The notes beneath the pieces are model-generated. The model was not told the origin of the DNA. It made no database searches and was given only the letters and a program-made list of their open reading frames with translations. Positions 1 through 7,509 of a DNA stretch of 18,106 nt are shown here, piece after piece. Source of the DNA: Bdellovibrionota bacterium (GTDB lineage: Bacteria > Bdellovibrionota > Bacteriovoracia > Bacteriovoracales > Bacteriovoracaceae); assembly GCA_030836365.1 (NCBI GenBank), contig JAURQB010000156.1, forward strand, positions 1 to 18,106. The letters run 5' to 3'. How positions within the stretch are numbered: position 1 is the stretch's first letter; each line of letters starts with the position of its first letter. The position numbers and the translations under genes were made by a program.

Positions 1-68
1 GTGTCTACCAATTCCACCACCCAGGCATTGGCAGTATAGTGCTTCAACTGATGGGGATTTGTCAATTG
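1..68 (+). other. Left edge: possible 3' end of an upstream gene, unresolved
   Basis: All three forward frames are open to the window edge. One frame ends in TAG at 37-39, giving a 12-residue tail. A second runs to a TGA at 122-124 and would overlap the lipoprotein gene. The third is the lipoprotein frame itself. Without sequence to the left I cannot say which, if any, is the tail of a real upstream gene. Confidence 0.2.
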
Positions 69-1583
69 ATGAAATTTATATATCTACATTTTATGTTAAT
101 TATTTTTGCCGCTTGCAGTACTGAGCAAAAAGTAAATCCAAATAGGCCCGTTGAAACATTACCGTCTTGGTTTAAGACCAAAGAGAGTTTTGCTTTGCGT
201 GACAATGAAGGTTCTTACACTGTTCATCCCTTTTTTGATTCACAACACCATCTCGACCCAAAGTCTAATGGAGTTAATTTCGTTCTAGTGACACCAAAAG
301 GAAGTCCGTTTCTCTACTTTTTAGATCTTTTATCGGGCGGGCTGGTTGTCGATAAAAAATATTGTGAGCAAGAGGATGTGTGGGGTAGAACCTCCGATAC
401 CTTAAAGTTACCGCCATTTTCTACTGGTGTTATTCCTCGTTGGCTTAACGCACTGGGTGACCCTCAAGAAGTGATTGTTTTTGGCCGGGATTCATTTTAT
501 CGCGCTCAAAATAAAACATTTTCCAAAACCCATCGGGCAAGAATAGTGGGGGGAGTTAATCTCCAGTATTGTCCCAAAAAGTTGTGCCGAGCAGAGGACT
601 GGATAAGTAACATTATTCCTGTAGCTGTTGACCCTCTGGATAGCAAGTTTGAAGACGTTAATTCGATTGATGATCTCAAGGGGAAAGTTACTTGGTCGGA
701 GGTTGTTGTCTTTCTTCAAAATGGGAAAGGTCGAGTTCTGCGTTCTCAAAAGGACCTTCCAAGCTACCGGTTACTATCTGAAATTTCCGCAAAAAGCACA
801 ATTAAGTATTTGGAAAATAAATCTTATGAATTTAAGTACGACAAGATGATAAGCATGAGAAATGCTTGTCATCATTTATATTCCTACATTTGGAAGACGA
901 CAAAAAAAATTAGAAAGGTTGAGTTAAAATCAGATAAGCAAAAAATTTATGAATTTAAGAAAAAATTTTTTGATCGTAATGTATACACAAAAGAAAAACC
1001 AGAAATGGAACCAGATTCATTATTTAGTAGCAAAAAGTTTTCCTCTTTCGCCAGGTGGTTTGAGGAGTTTTATAAGCTAAAAGGACAAGATTTTAAGACG
1101 TGCTCAAGATATACAAGAATGGGAAATTTTTCTGTTGATCGAGATCAGTTTTGGTTTTTTGTTTATTTTGATCTGTTTTTTAAGATGCAAGATGTCGGTT
1201 TTGTCTATGATTGCGACTCTTCTGCCTGGATTAAAAACTTTAGAAACGTCAAAGGAGATTGGGTATACTCTCAAGGTAAGCTTCTTGAGGAGTGCTCAGA
1301 TCTTAATATAGATAGAGGTTTTGAAACGGCTATTAATTATATGTTAGATCTACAAAAAAATGATTTAGAGCACTATCGCTTCATTGGATATGATAAATCC
1401 CTAGGTGGCTCTCATCAGCCTATTTATAACTGGGTTAATTTTACGGGCAAAAAGTTTCGCTGTATTGATGAAGAAGAAAAAAAAGCAAATGACGAAATGA
1501 TTGTTCGAAAGATATTTGAGGATATTACCCCCTGGAAGCGTTTTTCTAAAAGAACCAACGGTTTATATGATTTCATATATTAG
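69..1583 (+). CDS. Predicted lipoprotein of unknown function
   Basis: This encodes a 504-residue protein that I do not recognise. I place the start at ATG 69 because it yields a compact signal peptide (MKFIYLHFMLIIFAAC) with a lipobox-like FAAC and lipid-modifiable Cys16. The frame stays open upstream, with a GTG at 39 that would add 10 residues. A G-rich stretch at 53-56 is a distant, weak Shine-Dalgarno (SD) site. The rest is soluble and rich in Lys, Phe, Tyr and Trp, with scattered cysteines and no transmembrane helix or known catalytic motif seen. It is therefore probably anchored in a membrane facing the periplasm or surface. It converges on the aat operon, with its stop only 4 bp from the aat stop. 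Coding is certain; function is open. Confidence 0.7.
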   Translation: MKFIYLHFMLIIFAACSTEQKVNPNRPVETLPSWFKTKESFALRDNEGSYTVHPFFDSQHHLDPKSNGVNFVLVTPKGSPFLYFLDLLSGGLVVDKKYCEQEDVWGRTSDTLKLPPFSTGVIPRWLNALGDPQEVIVFGRDSFYRAQNKTFSKTHRARIVGGVNLQYCPKKLCRAEDWISNIIPVAVDPLDSKFEDVNSIDDLKGKVTWSEVVVFLQNGKGRVLRSQKDLPSYRLLSEISAKSTIKYLENKSYEFKYDKMISMRNACHHLYSYIWKTTKKIRKVELKSDKQKIYEFKKKFFDRNVYTKEKPEMEPDSLFSSKKFSSFARWFEEFYKLKGQDFKTCSRYTRMGNFSVDRDQFWFFVYFDLFFKMQDVGFVYDCDSSAWIKNFRNVKGDWVYSQGKLLEECSDLNIDRGFETAINYMLDLQKNDLEHYRFIGYDKSLGGSHQPIYNWVNFTGKKFRCIDEEEKKANDEMIVRKIFEDITPWKRFSKRTNGLYDFIY

Positions 1584-1595
1584 GGCGTTAGGGCG
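1580..1595. repeat. 8-bp tandem duplication at converging stops
   Basis: TTAGGGCG occurs twice in tandem. The first unit contains the TAG stop of the plus-strand lipoprotein gene (1581-1583). The second contains the TAA stop of aat on the minus strand (1588-1590). No hairpin terminator separates the two genes. Confidence 0.6.
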
Positions 1596-2256
1596 TTTTT
1601 GTTAAAATGACTTTAGGGCTTTTTAAGCAAGCCTGGAGATGGCTTAAATATTCTTCTCTAGAAATATATTCAGCACCAAATTTTTCAGTCACAGGCGTTG
1701 TCATTTGTGAGTCAAACAGCAAAACGTCTTCTGATTTGAGAGTGGTCAATAAAGTGAAAAGAGCAAATTTAGAGGCATTATCTTCCATAAAAAACATGGA
1801 CTCACCTGAAAAGAATCCATTTATGTGAACTCCATATAATCCACCTACTAATTCCTGTTTTTTATTATAAGTTTCAATACAGTAAGCATTTCCATGTTCA
1901 TGAAGTTCGCAATAGCCCTTAATCATCTCCGGCGTAATCCACGTTTCTTTTGAAAAATTTTTTGAATGATGTCGAGCGCAGTTTTCAATAACATCTTTAA
2001 AGCGCGTATTGAATTTACAGTGAAAATTACTTTGTCTCAAAGTTTTAAGCATGTTTTTTGAGACGTTAAACTTATCAATAAATATCACACCTCTTGGGTC
2101 AGGAGAAAACCAAGCGAGCGGGAGATCAACTGAAATCGGCCAAGGAAAAATACCGTTTGAGTAAGCATCAAGAAGAATTTTTGGAGTGATAAATCCACCA
2201 ACCGTCAATAGCCCATCTTCTGTTGCATTTCTAGGATCCGGAAAAATCGATCTCAT
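1588..2256 (-). CDS. aat: Leucyl/phenylalanyl-tRNA--protein transferase
   Basis: This cytoplasmic enzyme transfers Leu or Phe from aminoacyl-tRNA to proteins with N-terminal Lys or Arg, marking them for ClpS/ClpAP degradation (N-degron pathway). The 222-residue length matches the family (E. coli 234). Family signatures are YSNGIFPW (32-39), WFSPDPRG (49-56), ELVGG followed by GESMF (151-155) with NASK, and FDSQ (181-184). D182 and Q184 match the catalytic Asp and Gln of E. coli Aat. The ATG overlaps the TGA of the upstream ureohydrolase gene as ATGA (2253-2256) and has no strong ribosome site of its own, so translational coupling is likely. It is the last gene of a three-gene operon. Confidence 0.95.
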   Translation of the reverse strand: MRSIFPDPRNATEDGLLTVGGFITPKILLDAYSNGIFPWPISVDLPLAWFSPDPRGVIFIDKFNVSKNMLKTLRQSNFHCKFNTRFKDVIENCARHHSKNFSKETWITPEMIKGYCELHEHGNAYCIETYNKKQELVGGLYGVHINGFFSGESMFFMEDNASKFALFTLLTTLKSEDVLLFDSQMTTPVTEKFGAEYISREEYLSHLQACLKSPKVILTKTP

Positions 2257-3374
2257 TGGCTTAATTGCTCAATTAAGTAATTTGAAATAGCAGCGGCGAC
2301 GAGAAGGGTGCTTTTAGTGCTGGCCGTTCCTTTTTCTCCCATATCTCTAGAAACCCATGGAGCGACTTCCACCATATCTGCACCTGTAAGTTTAAATTTC
2401 TCTAGGATTGGAGATAAAATAACCTGCGGCATTTCAGGTGAGAGGCCTTTTGGTTCGGGAGTTCCCGTCGCACTTGCATATTTTTCATCAATAGCATCGA
2501 TGTCAAAACTGACATAAACCTCATCAATATTTTCTTTTTCTAGGTGATCAATTATTTTTTGAGAGATATCAGGAATAGTCTGATGAGATATTTCATGACT
2601 CCAATACTGCTGAACGCCCATTTTTTCTTCCCAATAACTTTTTGTTTGTCCGCTGGAGCGAATGCCCAATTGAATTAAGTTTTTAGGGTTCCCCAGGTCT
2701 TCGAGAATTTGATAGGCCCATGTCGCAAAACAATAGTCAATGCCTTGGCGGGCATCCATTAAATCTGTGTGAGCATCAAAATGAATGATGGCGACGTTTT
2801 TTCCTAACTTTTTTCGCGAGCGAATCCAACTTCTGACAAGAGGGTAGGATACAGAATGATCGCCACCAATAGAAAAGATTTTTTTGGGACTGCTTTGTTG
2901 ATTGATCTGATCACAAAAATATTCAGTTAAAGAAAGAGGGGAGATTGGTAAGTGCTTCTTATTGTCGAAAAGAAAATCGCGACACTTTTCAATCGTTTTT
3001 TTGTTTAAGTATTTGTCGTGCAGTAAATGAGGAATAATTCGGATATCACCAACGTCTAAATATTGTGCGTGCCCAGGAATGTCTTGAATGCCTTTTCTCA
3101 CAAACAAGGGGCCCCAGTTTGCACCTCGGTGAATACCGCCTCCACAGTCACTGCAAACACCAAGCAGTAAAGGTTTATCTGTTTGCTCAATATTTTTGAG
3201 GCTCTCTCGCCAATGCTGGCGAATTTTTTCTTTGTCAGTATCACCATAAATTTCGCGTTGAACGGATTCAATTATATCCTCCGCTGTTTTTACAGTAAAA
3301 ACTCCATTTCCAGGAGGGCAAAGAATATCTTCAATATCGTCCAGGTTTATATTCGCTGTATTTGTTTCATTCAT
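2253..3374 (-). CDS. Arginase/agmatinase-family ureohydrolase
   Basis: This is a binuclear-manganese hydrolase of 373 residues that releases urea, or a related amide, from a guanidino-type substrate. All metal ligands are visible: H173 in GGDHS, D200/H202/D204 in HFDAHTD, and D291/D293 in SFDIDAID. The substrate (arginine, agmatine, formiminoglutamate, guanidinobutyrate) cannot be told from these motifs. An N-terminal stretch of about 65 residues precedes the core, so the protein is longer than a typical 300-residue agmatinase. A good SD (GGAAG) lies 8-9 bases before the ATG. The gene follows the dehydrogenase stop by 19 bases and overlaps the aat start by 4, so it sits mid-operon. Confidence 0.9.
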   Translation of the reverse strand: MNETNTANINLDDIEDILCPPGNGVFTVKTAEDIIESVQREIYGDTDKEKIRQHWRESLKNIEQTDKPLLLGVCSDCGGGIHRGANWGPLFVRKGIQDIPGHAQYLDVGDIRIIPHLLHDKYLNKKTIEKCRDFLFDNKKHLPISPLSLTEYFCDQINQQSSPKKIFSIGGDHSVSYPLVRSWIRSRKKLGKNVAIIHFDAHTDLMDARQGIDYCFATWAYQILEDLGNPKNLIQLGIRSSGQTKSYWEEKMGVQQYWSHEISHQTIPDISQKIIDHLEKENIDEVYVSFDIDAIDEKYASATGTPEPKGLSPEMPQVILSPILEKFKLTGADMVEVAPWVSRDMGEKGTASTKSTLLVAAAISNYLIEQLSQ

Positions 3375-3393
3375 AAATTTCTTCCGTCATCTA

Positions 3394-4302
3394 TTATTTT
3401 AATTTCAAACTTTCGTATTTTTGCTCAAAGCTGTTGTCATCCATCTGGATATAGTCATCTATCACGGACCGTTCAAAATCAATAATTTTCTCATCAATAT
3501 TATCAAAAACTCCTGCAACATGACAGCTAACTTTAATGTTCTGAAGCTGGTTAAAATCCTCAAATGGGTAGGGCTCTTTTGGAAAAACATCCAAATAGGC
3601 CATCGCTTCTGGCGTGCTCTCTAGGAAGTTAGTTAGGTCTTGAATATTAATTATTTTCCCCCTCGCAGGATTAATGATGGCGACATTACTTTTTAGTGAA
3701 TTCAGAAACATTTTATCGATCATATTCCTGGATGTGTCCGTCAGGCTTGCGCAAATAAAGATGAAATCTGCTTTCTCTTTTTTATCAAGGTCAATTTTAT
3801 TTTCACTTGGATCATGAATATAAACATTCGTTAATAGCTGGTTGAGTTTTTTCTCTAATAATTTTCCAATATGTCCATATCCTATAATTAGGGCAGACTT
3901 CTCACTTAAATTTGATCTATTCCACTCTCGGCCATTTTGCCAAGTCGCGCACCAAGGTACTGACTGAGACCGCTCAAATAAGCAGGATAGGCAGTAATTC
4001 ACCACTGCCTCTTGTCGAATACTGTTGCCAAGAATTACTTGAATTCCTAATTTTCTAATCAAGTCTTGTGAAATATTATCGTGTCCAGAGTTTGGGTGAA
4101 TGATTAATCTTGTTTGCTTTAGATGGCCCTGTTCAAAGAGAGCATCAAGATTGGTATCGGTGTTGGTTATTAAAACTTCCGGAGAGGACTCAAGCGTCTG
4201 TTGAAAAAAGCCAAGCGTTGAAAGTTCTTCATACTCCCGGTTTTTAAAACTATCTTTAAAGTAGGGAGAATAATTAGCGCGTGCAATAGTAATGGATTTC
4301 AT
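3394..4302 (-). CDS. D-isomer-specific 2-hydroxyacid dehydrogenase family protein
   Basis: This NAD(P)-dependent 2-hydroxyacid dehydrogenase homologue has 302 residues. The Rossmann motif is GYGHIG (141-146). The family's catalytic residues appear intact: R214 in NPARG, E243 in PKEP after DVF, and H261 in CHVAG. The N-terminal half is the split substrate domain. Its true substrate (glycerate, phosphoglycerate, lactate, erythronate-phosphate and so on) cannot be read from the sequence. It is shorter than SerA and carries no ACT domain. It is the first gene of the minus-strand operon with the ureohydrolase and aat. It diverges from map across a 126-bp gap, and no strong SD is visible before its ATG. 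Confidence 0.88.
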   Translation of the reverse strand: MKSITIARANYSPYFKDSFKNREYEELSTLGFFQQTLESSPEVLITNTDTNLDALFEQGHLKQTRLIIHPNSGHDNISQDLIRKLGIQVILGNSIRQEAVVNYCLSCLFERSQSVPWCATWQNGREWNRSNLSEKSALIIGYGHIGKLLEKKLNQLLTNVYIHDPSENKIDLDKKEKADFIFICASLTDTSRNMIDKMFLNSLKSNVAIINPARGKIINIQDLTNFLESTPEAMAYLDVFPKEPYPFEDFNQLQNIKVSCHVAGVFDNIDEKIIDFERSVIDDYIQMDDNSFEQKYESLKLK

Positions 4303-4368
4303 TTTGGCAGATTATCAGACATCTGGTGAGGATCAAACTGGTTTTATCCTGTATTTAATGGGTCTCTA

Positions 4369-4397
4369 TTGACTAGTCGCCTCAATCATTCTAAAAG
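4369..4397 (+). promoter_or_regulatory. Candidate sigma-70-type promoter for map
   Basis: TTGACT (4369-4374), a 17-bp spacer and TAAAAG (4392-4397) lie about 30 bp before the map start. The -35 is 5/6 and the -10 is 4/6 to consensus. It is in the divergent gap with the dehydrogenase operon. No clear promoter was picked out for the minus strand there. Confidence 0.35.
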
Positions 4398-4428
4398 CGA
4401 TAAATACGTATTTTTAAGGATTTAACTT

Positions 4429-5190
4429 ATGATCAGCATCAAAAGTCGTCGAGAAATCGAACTAATGAGACAAACCTGTAAATTGGCGAAAAGCACACTT
4501 GAGTTTATTGGGCCATATGTAAAGCCAGGGGTTAGTACGGAAGAGTTAAATCAACTTTGCCACGACTATATTATTTCTCATGATGCTTATCCAAGTCCGC
4601 TTGATTATCATGGCTTTCCAAAATCTATCTGTACTTCATTAAATGAAGTTATCTGTCATGGTATTCCGTCAAAAAAAGATATTCTTAAAGACGGTGATAT
4701 TTTAAATATTGATGTAACTACATATTTAAATAAGTTTCATGGTGACACAAATAAAACATTTCTCGTTGGTAACGTATCAGATGAAGTAAAGAAACTTGTC
4801 GATATCACCTATAAATGCATGTGGGAAGGAATTAAAGTCGTAAAGCCTGGAAATAGAATTGGTGATATTGGTGCGCGAATCGCTGAGCTTGCTCATGGAG
4901 AAGGATACACAGTTGTTGAAGAATATTGTGGCCATGGAATTGGGCGAGAGTTTCATGAGGAACCACAAGTTGTTCACAATGCAAAAGCTGGCACCGGCCC
5001 TGTTATGAAACCTGGAATGACGTTTACAATTGAGCCAATGATTAACCTGGGAAGTCGTCACTGTCTTCTATTAGATGATGATTGGACAGTTATCACAAAA
5101 GATAAAAAATGGTCGGCGCAGTTTGAGCACACAATCCTTGTCACAGACGATGGGTATGATGTTCTAACTCTTAGAGATGAAGAAAAATAA
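4429..5190 (+). CDS. map: Methionine aminopeptidase, type I
   Basis: This removes the initiator methionine from nascent proteins in the cytoplasm. The 253-residue protein has the pita-bread fold signature with five metal ligands: D95 (NIDVT), D106 (HGDTNKTF), H169 (CGHGIG), E202 (TIEPM) and E233 (QFEHT). Active-site histidines H77 (ICHGIP) and H176 (EFHEEP) are also present. It has no zinc-finger N-terminal extension, so it is the compact type Ia form. The SD AAGGA sits about 8 bases before ATG 4429. The [2Fe-2S] protein gene begins inside or immediately after its stop codon, so the two are probably co-translated. Confidence 0.97.
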   Translation: MISIKSRREIELMRQTCKLAKSTLEFIGPYVKPGVSTEELNQLCHDYIISHDAYPSPLDYHGFPKSICTSLNEVICHGIPSKKDILKDGDILNIDVTTYLNKFHGDTNKTFLVGNVSDEVKKLVDITYKCMWEGIKVVKPGNRIGDIGARIAELAHGEGYTVVEEYCGHGIGREFHEEPQVVHNAKAGTGPVMKPGMTFTIEPMINLGSRHCLLLDDDWTVITKDKKWSAQFEHTILVTDDGYDVLTLRDEEK

Positions 5191-5992
5191 GCTGATGAGT
5201 ACAGATCTATTTTCCTTGGATGAGTTAGAAGTTGGCATTAAAAAATATTCGCTTGAAACGAACGACTCTTCTTTGTGGATTAAGATAGATTCAGAGCACA
5301 AAATATTGGATCTTGCTCACGATAAACTCGACCCACAAAAACTCGCGCTACTTAAAGACTATTTTATTTTCAAACATGCCGATAAACTTATTTCTCTTAG
5401 TGTCGGGTTACTTTATCAAATAGTTCAAAAAAAAATTATTGACCTTGATATTAATAATGGGCCAGAACTTGATGAATACGAAGATTTTATCGATCAGGTT
5501 GAGCTTCAAGAGCACCCCGTTTTTATGTTGCCTATAGAAGAACTTCGTCAGTTGGCCATGTTCATCAAATATCCTGACACAAAGTCAAATATTCTATGCT
5601 CTCCTTTTGAAGGTCATCTCATTTGTCGCTGTTTTGGTGTGTCGAGGGAAGTGATTGAACAATTTATAAGTGAGAACCCTGATTTATCTCTTAAAGAAAT
5701 TAACAGCAGCCTTTCTGTCGGTACAGGGTGTGGAAGTTGCATGACGGATTTAAAAAATTGTATTGAACTTTTTGAGCAAAAACAAAATCCATCACCAATT
5801 GAGTGGATGATAAGTTTTGACTCTCTTGCAAAAGCGAAGGGATATGTTGATTGGGGAGTTTTCCAAGGAATTAGTGGAGAAAATATAATTTCGGTAGAGC
5901 TTAAGAGTATGGCCAAGGAAAGCTTTGAGCGTTTTGCTAAAGAGACAGGCCAACAAAGTCTCAATTTTCAATATGTCGCCAAAAAAAATTAA
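5177..5992 (+). CDS. BFD-like [2Fe-2S] cluster-binding protein
   Basis: This 271-residue protein carries a central BFD-like [2Fe-2S] domain, the fold of bacterioferritin-associated ferredoxin and of the NifU middle domain. The ligands are C150-x-C152 in LICRCFGVS and C185-x2-C188 in GTGCGSCM, 32 residues apart. The flanking regions (about 1-140 and 200-271) match nothing I know, so partner and role are open; electron transfer or Fe-S sensing is plausible. ATG 5177 overlaps map by 14 bases. ATG 5195, four bases past the map stop, is an alternative start giving 265 residues. Neither has a strong SD, which fits coupling to map. Its 3' end overlaps the convergent exported-protein gene by 4 bp. 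Confidence 0.8.
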   Translation: MKKNKLMSTDLFSLDELEVGIKKYSLETNDSSLWIKIDSEHKILDLAHDKLDPQKLALLKDYFIFKHADKLISLSVGLLYQIVQKKIIDLDINNGPELDEYEDFIDQVELQEHPVFMLPIEELRQLAMFIKYPDTKSNILCSPFEGHLICRCFGVSREVIEQFISENPDLSLKEINSSLSVGTGCGSCMTDLKNCIELFEQKQNPSPIEWMISFDSLAKAKGYVDWGVFQGISGENIISVELKSMAKESFERFAKETGQQSLNFQYVAKKN

Positions 5993-6576
5993 CTATTTAA
6001 AGCGTCACATTTATATTTCAAACGAGTTAGGTTCGATACTTCATTTAATATTTTTTTGATGACAACAAGGGATTCTCTTTCTGTGTGTTGGGCTTTTATA
6101 TCTTTTAAATATTTTTCACGTTCCAAATAAGCTTCGTAACCAGGGATGAGCTTTTTTAAGCAATACGGTGATTTAATCTCTATCTGCACATAAGAGATGA
6201 GGTTTAAAAAAATCTGATAATTTTTTGAAATAAATAGTTCGACTTGAGAAGTATAAGAGGTGAGTACCCAATCATTTCCGCTTATTTTAGGAATGACGAA
6301 TATTTCACCACTATCCAGCAATAGGTGGCGTAAAAAAGTGAGAGCTTGGTTTGAAGATTCACATACTTTTTTTTGAAAATCAGCGTTAAAAACGAGTTTA
6401 TTTTCAATTGCCAAAAGATTAATGACCTCTTGGTTTAATTTATACAAAGGTCCCATTATTTTTAGGTCATGATACTTTTGTTCTTCTTTGGCCAAGCATT
6501 TAACGATAGGGGAGATATCTGCGTGAGATTGGTTAATTTGCAAAATTAAGCTGAAAAAAACAATTATAAACTTCAA
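5989..6576 (-). CDS. Small exported protein of unknown function
   Basis: This encodes 195 residues with a Sec signal peptide: K2, a hydrophobic core to about residue 14, and a likely cut after A19 in SHA|D. The mature part has four cysteines spread along it, which could form two disulfides in the periplasm, and many Lys, Leu and Ile. No motif was recognised. The start is TTG, supported by a GAAGG SD six bases upstream; no ATG gives a better signal peptide. It is monocistronic, convergent with the [2Fe-2S] protein and divergent from tatC. Confidence 0.7.
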   Translation of the reverse strand: MKFIIVFFSLILQINQSHADISPIVKCLAKEEQKYHDLKIMGPLYKLNQEVINLLAIENKLVFNADFQKKVCESSNQALTFLRHLLLDSGEIFVIPKISGNDWVLTSYTSQVELFISKNYQIFLNLISYVQIEIKSPYCLKKLIPGYEAYLEREKYLKDIKAQHTERESLVVIKKILNEVSNLTRLKYKCDALNS

Positions 6577-6610
6577 AATTTAACCTTCGCTTGCTTGAAA
6601 TGAGGCCCTA

Positions 6611-6640
6611 TTCGTTTTAAGACTATGCTATTATTATAAC
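6611..6640 (+). promoter_or_regulatory. Weak candidate promoter for the tatC operon
   Basis: A TATAAC box (6635-6640) inside an AT-rich run sits about 45 bp before the tatC start. A poor -35-like TTCGTT (6611-6616) is 18 bp upstream. Position is sensible but the match is weak. Confidence 0.22.
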
Positions 6641-6683
6641 TTAATAAATCAATTGACGGCAAGGTAACCAGCGAGGCAAATAC

Positions 6684-7448
6684 GTGAAAGAGATGAGCTT
6701 GATGGAGCATCTAGAAGAGCTTAGAACCACACTTATAAGAGTGATGGTCATCGTGTTAGTTACATTTGTGCTTTCTTATAGTTTTGGTGAGTATATTTCA
6801 GAGTTCCTACTCAAACCACTGCGCTCGGTTTTACAAAACTCCGGGAGTGGGCAAATTGTTTACTTAGGACTTCTAGATAAAGTTATTAGCCAACTTCAAC
6901 TAGCTTTTTGGTCATCGACGGTTCTTAGTTCGCCGTTATGGTTTTTCGAAATTTGGCGCTTTCTTAAACCGGCCCTTTATGATCATGAATCCAAAGTGAT
7001 CAAACCTTTTATTGTCGTTGGATTTCTTCTGTTTATTACCGGAGTATGCTTTGCTTACTTTGTTGTTTTTCCCCTAACTTTCAAATTGCTCTTAGATTTC
7101 GGCGTTGGTGACGTGGCCGCCAGTATTTCTCTTAAAGATTATATTGTTCTTTCTTCAAAGGCACTGTTGTTTTTTGGCGTCGCTTTTCAACTCCCAAACG
7201 TAACGTTGATTTTGGGCTTTATGGGCCTAGTGACAAAATACTCTCTTCGAGAAATGAGAAGGTATGTTTTCACTGGCTTTGCAGTTGCCTCGGCCATGAT
7301 TACTCCTCCTGACATTGTTAGTATGGTTGGGTTGTGGTTACCCTTGATCGTGCTTTATGAGCTAGGGATCTTGGCCGTGGCCGCTATTGTCCATCCGTAC
7401 TTGGAAAAACAGCATATGGGCTCAAGTGTAACAAAGGAAGATGAGTAA
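6684..7448 (+). CDS. tatC: Sec-independent protein translocase TatC
   Basis: This is the inner-membrane core of the twin-arginine translocase, which docks folded substrates carrying RR signal peptides. Its 254 residues contain about six transmembrane helices. Family marks are HLEELR (9-14), the cytoplasmic loop EIWRFLKPALYDHE including P96 and E102 (equivalent to E. coli E103), FAYFVVFP, FGVAFQLP and MITPPD. The start is GTG 6684 with SD GAGG 7 bases upstream; ATG 6693 is a less well-spaced option. No tatA or tatB is in the window, so those partners must be elsewhere. The stop TAA overlaps the ATG of a micro-ORF (TAATG at 7446-7450), and tatC heads a run of coupled genes. Confidence 0.96.
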   Translation: MKEMSLMEHLEELRTTLIRVMVIVLVTFVLSYSFGEYISEFLLKPLRSVLQNSGSGQIVYLGLLDKVISQLQLAFWSSTVLSSPLWFFEIWRFLKPALYDHESKVIKPFIVVGFLLFITGVCFAYFVVFPLTFKLLLDFGVGDVAASISLKDYIVLSSKALLFFGVAFQLPNVTLILGFMGLVTKYSLREMRRYVFTGFAVASAMITPPDIVSMVGLWLPLIVLYELGILAVAAIVHPYLEKQHMGSSVTKEDE

Positions 7449-7501
7449 TGATTATTTTAATTGGGGGACATCGCTAATGATTATTTTAATTGGGGGACAT
7501 C
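7446..7501 (+). repeat. 29-bp-period tandem repeat carrying duplicated start signals
   Basis: A perfect 27-bp unit occurs at 7446-7472 and again at 7475-7501, separated by two bases (period 29). Each unit holds TAATG, the ATGATTATT start and a GGGGGA SD-like core. The core of each copy lies 8 bases before the next ATG. The real hldD start at 7506 begins with the same ATGATTAT and resembles a third, diverged copy. Confidence 0.92.
7448..7477 (+). CDS. Micro-ORF 1 in the tatC-hldD junction
   Basis: This reads MIILIGGHR then TAA. The ATG overlaps the tatC stop (TAATG), and AAGGA at 7434-7438 is a suitable SD. Its stop overlaps the next micro-ORF's ATG in the same TAATG arrangement. Translation is an inference. 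The peptide looks like the beta-1/glycine-rich start of hldD (MIIVTGGAG). Confidence 0.4.
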   Translation: MIILIGGHR

Positions 7502-7509
7502 AGTTATGA
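7477..7509 (+). CDS. Micro-ORF 2 in the tatC-hldD junction
   Basis: This reads MIILIGGHQL then TGA. GGGGGA at 7463-7468 is its SD. Its TGA overlaps the hldD ATG (ATGA at 7506-7509), and its own GGGGGA at 7492-7497 is the hldD SD. It is therefore placed to couple tatC to hldD translation. Expression is an inference. Confidence 0.4.
   Translation: MIILIGGHQL

Noticed and set aside
5177..5992. Calling the [2Fe-2S] protein NifU or bacterioferritin-associated ferredoxin
   Set aside because: Only the central cysteine domain matches; no NifU N-domain ligands or C-terminal CxxC are visible, and Bfd is only about 65 residues.
7446..7501. Tandem repeat as a CRISPR or iteron array
   Set aside because: Only two units with a 2-base gap, no spacers, and the units align with stop/start/SD signals, so a translation role is simpler.
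7461..7505. Upstream in-frame extension of hldD from a TTG codon
   Set aside because: The 15 extra residues come from the tandem repeat and would place sequence before the N-terminal Rossmann strand. ATG 7506 has its own SD and matches the family start.
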